From the NCBI RefSeq assembly GCF_026151655.1, contig NZ_JAMQPN010000007.1, positions 62,001 through 126,000 of the forward strand: DNA of 64,000 nucleotides, given 5' to 3'. Below the pieces are notes generated by a model. That model had not been told where the DNA came from. It worked only from the letters and a program-made list of their open reading frames with translations, and made no database searches. This stretch comes from Leptospira soteropolitanensis. Its GTDB lineage: Bacteria; Spirochaetota; Leptospiria; Leptospirales; Leptospiraceae. Positions within the stretch are counted from its first letter, which is position 1, and each line of letters begins with the position of its first letter. This document shows positions 19,543-27,168 of this stretch, piece after piece. Both the position numbers and the translations under genes were made by a program.

Positions 19543-20373
19543 TTAACGACAGAGTTTGATCTGATCGATATTGGAGATTTGACGGGGAGCCTGTAGTTTT
19601 TTTCCTAAGACAACATTTCCACCTTCCCCAAGGCTTGCCGATTCATAAGCCCATTTTCCAAAGTTAGTAGAAACTGTGAAACAATCAGGAAAGGATTTGG
19701 TTTCCTGAATTTCGGAACCAGTCCATAAAAGGATCCGGTCTGGGGTTCTTAGAAACAATTTTTTTCCATCTTCAGCCCAGCGAATTCCATAAAGAGGGAG
19801 AGCTGTCCAAAAATTGATAGGGTAACTTTGGATTTTTCTGTCTGAAAGTTGGATGATGTTTAATTCAAATTCGGAAAACTCTCCTTCGTTTTTAGGGTTC
19901 GCTGTCACAAGGGCCACTAAGTTGCCGTTAGGAGAGGGGGCCATTTGGAATATGATCCGGTTTTCGGGTGTGGCGGGATAAGAAAAAGCGCCACCTGACT
20001 CTGGGTAGAGGGATAAGGTTTGGTTTAATGTTCCGTATTCATCATTTTTGCCGTATAACACAAACAAAGTGGAAGAGTTTGTATGATAAAAAATTCCATC
20101 TCCTAAAGACCAAGATGGTAGTGTCCATTCCTTAACAGACTTACCTCCTGTGGGTGTATTTTTTACCAATTCGATTTTGCTTTTATAATTTCTTTTGTCT
20201 GTAGTTCCGTTCATAGGGTTCCAAGAGTCCTTCTCTTCGTATTCAACCGTTAAGATTAAATTAAAATTCGGATCGTTACTCGGAGACACCTCTTGTGGCA
20301 ATTGTGCATGGCGCCAGATCATTTGAGAACATCCAATTAGGGAAAGTGCAAGAATCGGTAGGAGGAATTTCAT
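19543..20373 (-). CDS. lipoprotein, possible beta-propeller fragment
   Basis: A 276-residue predicted lipoprotein with signal peptide MKFLLPILALSLIGCSQ (Cys at 15, a standard lipobox). The mature part has repeated beta-strand patterns reminiscent of WD/TolB-like blades (GDGIFYHTNSSTLFVLYG, QMAPSPNGNLVALVTANP, GIRWAEDGKKLFLRTPDRILLW). The proposed propeller nature is inference from these S-P-[DN]-G-x-L-type turns. It stands between fliI and the small Cys-rich protein with no clear operon partner. Confidence 0.7.
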   Translation of the reverse strand: MKFLLPILALSLIGCSQMIWRHAQLPQEVSPSNDPNFNLILTVEYEEKDSWNPMNGTTDKRNYKSKIELVKNTPTGGKSVKEWTLPSWSLGDGIFYHTNSSTLFVLYGKNDEYGTLNQTLSLYPESGGAFSYPATPENRIIFQMAPSPNGNLVALVTANPKNEGEFSEFELNIIQLSDRKIQSYPINFWTALPLYGIRWAEDGKKLFLRTPDRILLWTGSEIQETKSFPDCFTVSTNFGKWAYESASLGEGGNVVLGKKLQAPRQISNIDQIKLCR

Positions 20374-20407
20374 GAAAAATAGGATAAGTCAAAGAATTTG
20401 TCTGTAA

Positions 20408-20431
20408 ACAAAAAAGGGGACCAAAGTCCCC
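20408..20431 (-). terminator. rho-independent terminator of the small Cys-rich protein gene
   Basis: On the minus strand a 6-bp GC-rich stem (GGGGAC/GTCCCC) with loop TTTG is followed by TTTTTTG. It lies about 30 bases after the stop of the gene ending at 20460. Confidence 0.8.
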
Positions 20432-20459
20432 TCTTAGTTAGAAAAAGGAAAGGAAAGGT

Positions 20460-20774
20460 TTATTTTCCTTTTTTTGCTTTCGCTTTTTCTTTGTTTTTTT
20501 GATCAATTTCAGCTCTGTGAGTATCACAAAGTCTGTAAAGGATACCTGTTACAGGATTTTTACGTGTTACTTTAGTTCCACAAACGATGCAAAGACCTTG
20601 TGCTCTTCTTCTTTTGTAGAGTTGTTGAACTCTTTCTGCGCCAGAAGCTTTGTACTTAGAGATTTGAATTCTGAATCCTTTGAAAAGGTAATTTCCAATG
20701 GATTTTTCAGGATCTTTTTTCAAATCCTCTGCAATTTTGTCAATTTGTCCTGGGCCTACTTTTTGTGGTTCCAT
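20460..20774 (-). CDS. small basic protein with CxxC...CxxH zinc-binding-like motif
   Basis: I do not recognise a named family. The 104-residue protein has an N-terminal helical half (DKIAEDLKKDPEKSIGNYLF), then a very basic segment YKRRRAQGLCIVCGTKVT with a second half RLCDTHRAE. The four ligands C-x2-C-x16-C-x2-H would make a zinc knuckle. It ends in a lysine-rich tail (KNKEKAKAKKGK). This composition suggests RNA or ribosome binding (inference). It has its own terminator and a good AAGGAAAAAG upstream region, so it is monocistronic and probably well expressed. Confidence 0.75.
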   Translation of the reverse strand: MEPQKVGPGQIDKIAEDLKKDPEKSIGNYLFKGFRIQISKYKASGAERVQQLYKRRRAQGLCIVCGTKVTRKNPVTGILYRLCDTHRAEIDQKNKEKAKAKKGK

Positions 20775-20945
20775 AGCTTTCTTTTTCCTTTAAATCTAGA
20801 TTTTATCTTTTTTGACGAGGGAAAAACCCTTGCCCTAACAAAGGTATCTCTCTTCTCTCTTAAAAATTCAAGATATTTTTTATATCGAATAACAATTTTT
20901 TGATGTTTTGCGATGATTTTATTTTATAAAACGATTGATAGGCGA

Positions 20946-21626
20946 TCATCCTCGTTTATTAAATTTGATTTGAATTGCTTTAGGAAAACTGGGGCAGGAT
21001 TCAACACAAAGTCCACAACCAGTGCAAGACGATGAAACAAAAGTCGGCAAATTCCCTTTAAATTTGACTGTTTTTTCTATTGGACAGGTAACAAAACAAA
21101 CATTACAGGTGGAATCACCTGTTTTTTCGTTAATGCAATGTTCTGTGATGGCTTTCGCCTTACCAAAATTTGGTTTTTCACCGGACATTTCGTACGGTAG
21201 GAGAGCTTCCTCAGGACAAACACTAATACAAGGCCAGTCGCTACAAAGGTGGCATGCTTTTGCATTGGGATCAAGATGTGGAAATATTTTTCCAGATTCC
21301 CCTTCTGTAACAGGAAATAGGACGGCATAAGGGCAGGCAAAAATACATTCATTACATCCTGTACAAAGGGAAAAAAAATCAGGGGAAGCACCAGGAGGTA
21401 GAGATAATGTCTGAAACATTCTGGTTTTTCGTTTCCGGACAGCTGTTGGTTTTGAGGGCAACTTTTTCTTACTAGATTTTGATTTTGCCTTTTGTTTTAC
21501 TTTATTAGGGTGAGTTTTTTCATCTTCCCAAACTTCCTTAATTACTTCGGTTAACTCATCCGCTTTCGTAAAGGTAAATTGGAAAACGGATTTAAACCCC
21601 TCTCGAAACAGGTCTTTTCGTTTCAT
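20946..21626 (-). CDS. polyferredoxin-like 4Fe-4S protein (NapF/MauM type)
   Basis: A 226-residue iron-sulfur protein. A basic N-terminal region (about 45-70) is followed by CTGCNECIFACPYAV, CHLCSDWPCISVCPEEA, a third cluster region with CINEKTGDSTCNVCFVTCPI, and CTGCGLCVESCPSFP. This spacing resembles NapF/NapG-type ferredoxins with three to four 4Fe-4S clusters. There is no Tat or Sec signal, so it should be cytoplasmic. It directly follows murA on the same strand. The redox partner is unknown. Confidence 0.85.
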   Translation of the reverse strand: MKRKDLFREGFKSVFQFTFTKADELTEVIKEVWEDEKTHPNKVKQKAKSKSSKKKLPSKPTAVRKRKTRMFQTLSLPPGASPDFFSLCTGCNECIFACPYAVLFPVTEGESGKIFPHLDPNAKACHLCSDWPCISVCPEEALLPYEMSGEKPNFGKAKAITEHCINEKTGDSTCNVCFVTCPIEKTVKFKGNLPTFVSSSCTGCGLCVESCPSFPKAIQIKFNKRG

Positions 21627-22949
21627 CTAATCGGAGACTCTTTCGATTTGAGCACCCAAAGAACGGAGACGGGTATCAATCGATTCAAAACCTCTATCAA
21701 TCTGAACAATGTTATGAATTTCACTTTGGCCTTCCGCGCAAAGAGCAGCAATGATCATAGCCATTCCGGCGCGGATATCTGGGCTTGCGACTCTTTGTCC
21801 ATACAAACGGTTGGCTCCAATGACAATGGCTCTGTGGGGATCACAGAGGATGATTTGGGCCCCCATTGCAATGATGTTGTCTACAAAGAAGAGTCTTGAT
21901 TCAAAAAGTTTTTCATGAATGAGGACTGTTCCTTTACATTGTGTTGCCGTGACAAGTGCCACAGAAGTCATATCGGCGGGAAATCCTGGCCAAGGAGCAT
22001 CATCAATTTTGGGAGTGGCTCCATGATAGTCGGGTATGATTTCCATCTTTTGGTCTGAGGGAACAAGGATTCCATTTTCTGTGGGCCTTACTTCAATCCC
22101 CAATCTGGAATAAACCATCCGAATCATTCGAATGTCTTCTGGATTAACATCTGTAATATGAATTTCTCCCCCCGTGACGGCGGCCAAACTGATAAAGGAT
22201 CCAATCTCTAAATAATCCGATCCGATTCTATGTCTGAGCCCTCCAATGGGAGACTTTAGAGAACTAATGCCTGTGATCGTTAGTTGGTTTGTTCCGACTC
22301 CTTCGATTTTGGCACCAGCAGCAATTAAAAAACGGCAAAGCCCTTGTACGTGTGGTTCGGAAGCTGCATTACGAATCGTTGTTAGGCCCTCTGCATAGAC
22401 GGCCGCCATCACGGCATTTTCAGTTGCAGTCACAGAAGCTTCATCAAGTAGAATGTCTTTTCCTACCAAACGGTCTGCGGTGATCATATATCCGTCTGGG
22501 AATACTTCGATTTTAGCTCCGAGTGCTTCAAGGGCCAACAAATGGGTGTCCATACGGCGTCGCCCAATTTTATCCCCCCCTGGTTTGGGAAGAAAAACCC
22601 TTCCCGTTCGGGCAAGGATGGGGCCTGCTAGAGTGACCGCTCCCCTGAGCTGCGAACAAAGTTCGTAGGGAAGATCCGATTTCACTGGATTTTTTTTCTG
22701 AAAGAGATAAGATCCTTTGGTATCGAGAGCAGTGATTTCTACTCCGATTTGGCGGAGCACTTCCATGAGTTTTTGAACATCTGCAATTTCTGGAAGGTTT
22801 TCCAGAATGACGTCACCTTCCCAAAGTAGGAGGGCCCCAAGAAGCGGTAGTGCTTCATTTTTATTTCCCTGGGGAACAACAGTCCCGTGGAGAGGATTTT
22901 TGCCGATAATTTTAAAGTAGGAAGAACTCACCTTGCTTCCATTCGACAC
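21627..22949 (-). CDS. murA: UDP-N-acetylglucosamine 1-carboxyvinyltransferase with Cys-to-Asp active site
   Basis: Transfers enolpyruvate from PEP to UDP-GlcNAc, the first committed step of peptidoglycan synthesis. The 440-residue EPSP-synthase-type fold shows QGNKNEALP near 28, [14 protein letters not shown] near 101 and late family motifs ([17 protein letters not shown]). The catalytic loop reads PGGDKIG, with Asp at residue 126 where E. coli has Cys115 in PGGCTIG. That Cys-to-Asp change keeps activity but blocks fosfomycin alkylation in other bacteria (for example Mycobacterium and Borrelia). Overall length and the rest of the motifs are normal. Confidence 0.95.
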   Translation of the reverse strand: MSNGSKVSSSYFKIIGKNPLHGTVVPQGNKNEALPLLGALLLWEGDVILENLPEIADVQKLMEVLRQIGVEITALDTKGSYLFQKKNPVKSDLPYELCSQLRGAVTLAGPILARTGRVFLPKPGGDKIGRRRMDTHLLALEALGAKIEVFPDGYMITADRLVGKDILLDEASVTATENAVMAAVYAEGLTTIRNAASEPHVQGLCRFLIAAGAKIEGVGTNQLTITGISSLKSPIGGLRHRIGSDYLEIGSFISLAAVTGGEIHITDVNPEDIRMIRMVYSRLGIEVRPTENGILVPSDQKMEIIPDYHGATPKIDDAPWPGFPADMTSVALVTATQCKGTVLIHEKLFESRLFFVDNIIAMGAQIILCDPHRAIVIGANRLYGQRVASPDIRAGMAMIIAALCAEGQSEIHNIVQIDRGFESIDTRLRSLGAQIERVSD

Positions 22950-22975
22950 AATACGGATATGAGGAAAAGTAAATT

Positions 22976-24121
22976 ATGAATTTTATAGCACAAGTCGTTT
23001 GGATTTTTCCCAAATTTGATACGATCTACCTCTTTTACATCTTTCTTATGGGAATTGCCGCCTTCATTTACGTGAAAGTAATGAATTATTTGCAACACAA
23101 ACAAACCAATGTAGTCAACCACTGGGTTGAGTTCCAACGTTATGCAGTGGCAAGAAAATGCAATCAAGTAGAACTAAATATCCTTCATGCATTTTATGAT
23201 TCATTAAGTGAAGAAGAACGTGAAATTTATCTTTTACCTGAAAATAGGAACAAATTAAAAAATGCGCTCTATCGTTACTTTTTAAAATCCAATGCCAACA
23301 CAACAGAAAAGGAAGTGGATCTTTTTGATAAACTCTTCCGGTCGGGAGTGGAATTTAAAAAGGAAATTCTTTCGTTGAATGAACTTACCGTAGGTGAGGT
23401 CGCCGCCTTGGAAGCTGACGGGCGCGAAGAACTTACTTATGTGATGCAAAAAACAACAGAGGAACTTCTTTTATCGGTCAAAGGACTTTCGAAGGATTTA
23501 TTGGTTCCTGGTAAAGAAGCTAAATTATATGTATTTAGACCCAGTAGCGGTGGTTATCTGCTGGAAGGAAAAGTGATTCGAACGAATGAAAGTGGAGTGA
23601 TTTTCCATTTTAATGGGAAGATTGAAAGGAAAGGGGAATCACATTTAATGTTAACGGATAAGGTTTCCATAACTGTATCTCCTTGGCCACCACCTGATGA
23701 AAAAAAACAAGTTTTGGAATTGGATAAAAACAAACTTTTACTCACGGAAGAAAATATTGATAAACAATTGGAAGTATTAAAACGCATCGCAAAAGATCAA
23801 AAGGAAAATAACGAAAAACGTTTCGATATCAAAGAAACACCGCGACCTTTTATTACTCTATCAGAAAGACTGTCTGATCGTGGGATCTTGTTTTCATTCC
23901 CTCCTGGCATTTCAGCTGAAATTTGGAAACAACAAGACCTTTGGGAAGTGAGTTTTAGTTTTGAAAATGGCCCGATGTTTCATATTCGTGCTAAGATGAT
24001 GCCCACCAAACAAAAGTCAGATGTATATTTGCTACGTTATGTGGATGCGGATGAATCCGTGCGGAAAACTTTGTATGAAGAAATCCGCAAACGTGGTGGT
24101 GTCAGAGAAGTATTGAGTTAA
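22976..24121 (+). CDS. membrane-anchored protein with possible PilZ-like domains
   Basis: A 381-residue protein with an N-terminal membrane helix (about 18-36, LFYIFLMGIAAFIYVKVM). A soluble helical part (about 50-110) follows, then two beta-rich regions: about 165-240 (PGKEAKLYVFRPSSGGYLLEGK, as in PilZN/YcgR-N domains) and about 280-375 (ETPRPFITLSERLSDRGILFSF). The second has a weak resemblance to the PilZ DxSxxG turn, but no clear RxxxR, so c-di-GMP binding is doubtful. The domain call is tentative. It is divergent from murA with only 26 bases between the starts. Confidence 0.6.
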   Translation: MNFIAQVVWIFPKFDTIYLFYIFLMGIAAFIYVKVMNYLQHKQTNVVNHWVEFQRYAVARKCNQVELNILHAFYDSLSEEEREIYLLPENRNKLKNALYRYFLKSNANTTEKEVDLFDKLFRSGVEFKKEILSLNELTVGEVAALEADGREELTYVMQKTTEELLLSVKGLSKDLLVPGKEAKLYVFRPSSGGYLLEGKVIRTNESGVIFHFNGKIERKGESHLMLTDKVSITVSPWPPPDEKKQVLELDKNKLLLTEENIDKQLEVLKRIAKDQKENNEKRFDIKETPRPFITLSERLSDRGILFSFPPGISAEIWKQQDLWEVSFSFENGPMFHIRAKMMPTKQKSDVYLLRYVDADESVRKTLYEEIRKRGGVREVLS

Positions 24122-24130
24122 AGAAACTCT

Positions 24131-25897
24131 TTACAGCCTTTCGGGAAAGGCTCCTTTGGAAGGAGTCTTAGATCCTTTAGGTAATAAAATCAAATCTACT
24201 GCGGGGATTTCTTTCCCTGAAGTTAGTTTTTCTCCTAAAGCTTCCCAAGATCCTTGGGTCAAAGAAAAAGATAATAAATATTGTAAGTTAGGAAGTTCCG
24301 GCAATTTGATAAAGGGAGTTCCTCCATGTAGAATCACAAACTTTTTGTTTGGGTATTTTTTTGCTAAGTTAACGACGGATAGAACTTCGTTTTCTGATGT
24401 GGAATCAAATACAAAAGTTGATATGGTTTTGTTTTTGATTTGGTTTTGGAAATTTTTAAAAGGAATTGATTCGATTTTTTTTGTTTTGAGAGTTTCTTTC
24501 AAGCGGCCATTCTTTGCAAAGGATACTGTTTCCGTTTGTAAAATTCCAGAAGTCTGAAATGGATTTGGATAAGAACGAATGGAGTCTTCGTTGATTTCTT
24601 TTAAAAAGTTTTTGGATTGATTGAGTCTGATATACCTTTGTTTTCTTTCTTCATTCCAGCTAGCTAAAAATTCTTTTTGTTTTTGGTTTTCTTCGTATAC
24701 ATTTGGTAAAATGGAGTTTGTATCATAGATACCGAGTTCTAGTTTTTTTCGAATTTGTTTTTGTACTGCTTCTTTTAATTTGTCATGTTCTTTTCCGTCT
24801 TTGTCTACATAACGGAACTCTCCATTTTTGTAAGCTTCACTTAGCTGCGCTTTGAATTTTCGTGCAGTATCTCCCCAACTTGTCAAAAGAACAATATTGG
24901 CACCTGCAAGTAAGGTTAAAACTCCAGGTCTATCCTTTTCATAATTTTTAGAAATGGCATGCATTTCCATAGCATCCGTGATGATAATCCCATCAAAATT
25001 TAAATTCTTTCGTAAAACATCAGTTAGAATCGTTTTGGAGAGTGTTGCTGGAAACTGCGGATCAATTTTAGGATATACTATATGTGCAGACATTACCGCC
25101 TCTGCACCGCCAGCAATTGATCTTTTAAAAGGAACCAGTTCCAATTTTTCTAATTCTTCAAGACTTTTGTTTATGATGGGAAGACCTAAGTGGCTATCCA
25201 CTGTTGTGTCTCCATGTCCAGGAAAATGTTTTATCACTGGCAAACATCCTCCAGCGCGTGCTCCTCTTTCATAAGCAACGGCCACATCAGAAACTCGTTT
25301 GGAATCAGAACCAAACGAACGTGTATTGATGACAGGATTTAATGGATTGTTATTGATATCTAAAACTGGCGCAAATAGAAAGTTGAGTCCTAAGTTACGG
25401 AGTTCATAGGAAGTAACAAAACCAACGGTTTCTCCCCATTCTATATTTCCTGTTTGGCCTACTGCCATTGCTCCTGGGTAAGGTGTGATCCCGTCTTGGA
25501 CTCGAAATACACGTCCTCCTTCTTGGTCTGTGGAGATAAGAAAGGGAGGAAGCCCATTGGCTTTTGCTTCTGATTGTAATCCACTGGTAAGTGCGAGGAT
25601 TTCTTCTTTTTTACCTAAGTTTTTTCCAAAGAGGATGATTCCACCTGGTTTTGTTTCTTTGATTTCTTCGATAGCAATCGCATCGACTGTTTTTTGCGGA
25701 ATGGCAATGTGGATGGTTTGGCCAACTAGCTCCGCCTCTGTCATTGCATTCGTGATGGCCCAGGCTTTTTCATTTAACCAATCTTTTCTTTCGTTGGCGG
25801 CAAGTTCATTTAAATAAAATCCAAAACAATAGGAAGAGCCAAAAAATCCGAATAGAAGAAAGAGGGAAAAAGATGTGCGAAGTAAAACTTGGTTCAT
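24131..25897 (-). CDS. nagZ: glycoside hydrolase family 3, beta-N-acetylhexosaminidase-like (NagZ)
   Basis: Hydrolyses beta-1,4-linked N-acetylglucosamine, probably from muropeptides. The 588-residue protein has a signal peptide (about 1-25), then a GH3 TIM barrel with DQEGGRVFR and the NagZ hallmark KHFPGHGDT at about 217-225 (His/Asp loop). ITDAMEMHAI supplies the catalytic Asp region near 313. Signal peptide plus a roughly 200-residue C-terminal extension make it an exported, longer version compared with cytoplasmic E. coli NagZ (about 340 residues). It converges with the gene ending at 24121, 9 bases away. Confidence 0.88.
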   Translation of the reverse strand: MNQVLLRTSFSLFLLFGFFGSSYCFGFYLNELAANERKDWLNEKAWAITNAMTEAELVGQTIHIAIPQKTVDAIAIEEIKETKPGGIILFGKNLGKKEEILALTSGLQSEAKANGLPPFLISTDQEGGRVFRVQDGITPYPGAMAVGQTGNIEWGETVGFVTSYELRNLGLNFLFAPVLDINNNPLNPVINTRSFGSDSKRVSDVAVAYERGARAGGCLPVIKHFPGHGDTTVDSHLGLPIINKSLEELEKLELVPFKRSIAGGAEAVMSAHIVYPKIDPQFPATLSKTILTDVLRKNLNFDGIIITDAMEMHAISKNYEKDRPGVLTLLAGANIVLLTSWGDTARKFKAQLSEAYKNGEFRYVDKDGKEHDKLKEAVQKQIRKKLELGIYDTNSILPNVYEENQKQKEFLASWNEERKQRYIRLNQSKNFLKEINEDSIRSYPNPFQTSGILQTETVSFAKNGRLKETLKTKKIESIPFKNFQNQIKNKTISTFVFDSTSENEVLSVVNLAKKYPNKKFVILHGGTPFIKLPELPNLQYLLSFSLTQGSWEALGEKLTSGKEIPAVDLILLPKGSKTPSKGAFPERL

Positions 25898-25988
25898 AAG
25901 GTTTGATAGTACGATTTACTGACGGCTTTTTCGAGACAACCAAGAAAAATATATTGTTTGAGAGAGAAATCCATCGTCTTTAGTCTTT

Positions 25989-27161
25989 GTGGATGATTTT
26001 TATAAAAACCTAAAGCCTAGTTCCCAATTTCAAACCCTATTCGATGGAAATATACCAGCAAAAGTTCCAGATGATTGGTTTGTATTAATCACAGACATAG
26101 TTGGATCTACAAAGGCGATTGAAGAGGGTCGATATAAAGATGTGAATACTGCGGGTGGACTCACTGCGATAGCAGTTGCTAACGTTTATGGGCACATGGA
26201 TTTCCCATTTGTCTTTGGAGGAGATGGAGTAACGTTTTTGCTACCAGTGAATTTACTTTTCCCCATTCGTTCTGCCATTGCTGATACTATTTCTCAGGTG
26301 AGGTCTGCTTTTGGATTGGAGATGCGTGCGGGAATTGTTCCCGTACAAGAATTATATCGCGCTGGTGCTGAGTTATACTTAAGTAAGTTTCGGGCTTCCG
26401 ATTATTATGTTCAATGTTCTATCTTTGGTGATGCCTTGGCCCTTGCCGAAACTTGGATTAAAGAGGGAAAGGATGAGTCCTATTTAGTGCGAGAAAATGA
26501 AAAGATCCTTCCTGCCGATTTTACTGGTTTTACTTGTCGGTGGAAAGATATTCCAAGCGAACGAGGAGAGATAGTTTCACTGATTGTTAAACCCATTCAT
26601 AAAGACTTTGAAACATGCAAAAAAACGATCACTCGAGTTTTGAATTTCATTCGTTCAGAATATGGAGATGAAGGGGACTATCATCCTTTACGTGTGAGAA
26701 ATATCGAACTTGATTCGGGGCCTTATCTACGAAACGAAGCTCTGGCTCGTGTGGGTAAATCCAGAGGACTAAAATACTATGCGACACTCGCATCCATTTG
26801 GATCGAAAGAACCGTTATGGCATTTGCTTTGAGGTTTGGAATTCCTCTTCGTTCCGGTCATTACTCTCTAAACAAATTAAAAGATTATCAAGTGCTTTCT
26901 GCTGATTTTCGTAAGTATGATGGAACTTTGAAGATGGTGATTGATGGATCGAGACAACATAGAGAGGCCCTTGTTTCCTTTTTAAACCAGTTAGAATCTG
27001 AAAACTTTGTCCGTTATGGGTTCTTTGTATCGAACCGGTCTCTTATGACTTGTGTATTGAAAGTTGCCTCCTCTGAAGAAGTTCATTTTGTGGATGGAGC
27101 TGACGGCGGTTTTGCGATGGCCGCCAAATCGTTAAAGGAAAAGTTAAAGGCATTAGGTTAA
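25989..27161 (+). CDS. DUF3095 family protein with cyclase-like N-terminal motif
   Basis: A 390-residue cytoplasmic protein of the DUF3095 family, with a GTG start. The N-terminal third contains FVLITDIVGSTKAIEEGRY and FPFVFGGDGVTFLLP, the pattern of class III nucleotide cyclases (first metal Asp in TDIVGST, second in GGDG). The rest lacks clear cyclase substrate residues. Whether it makes a cyclic nucleotide is unknown. The C-terminal half (about 245-385) is a separate winged-helix-like region (SGHYSLNKLKDYQVLSADFRK). No operon partner is seen. Confidence 0.8.
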   Translation: MDDFYKNLKPSSQFQTLFDGNIPAKVPDDWFVLITDIVGSTKAIEEGRYKDVNTAGGLTAIAVANVYGHMDFPFVFGGDGVTFLLPVNLLFPIRSAIADTISQVRSAFGLEMRAGIVPVQELYRAGAELYLSKFRASDYYVQCSIFGDALALAETWIKEGKDESYLVRENEKILPADFTGFTCRWKDIPSERGEIVSLIVKPIHKDFETCKKTITRVLNFIRSEYGDEGDYHPLRVRNIELDSGPYLRNEALARVGKSRGLKYYATLASIWIERTVMAFALRFGIPLRSGHYSLNKLKDYQVLSADFRKYDGTLKMVIDGSRQHREALVSFLNQLESENFVRYGFFVSNRSLMTCVLKVASSEEVHFVDGADGGFAMAAKSLKEKLKALG

Positions 27162-27168
27162 TCTTTGT

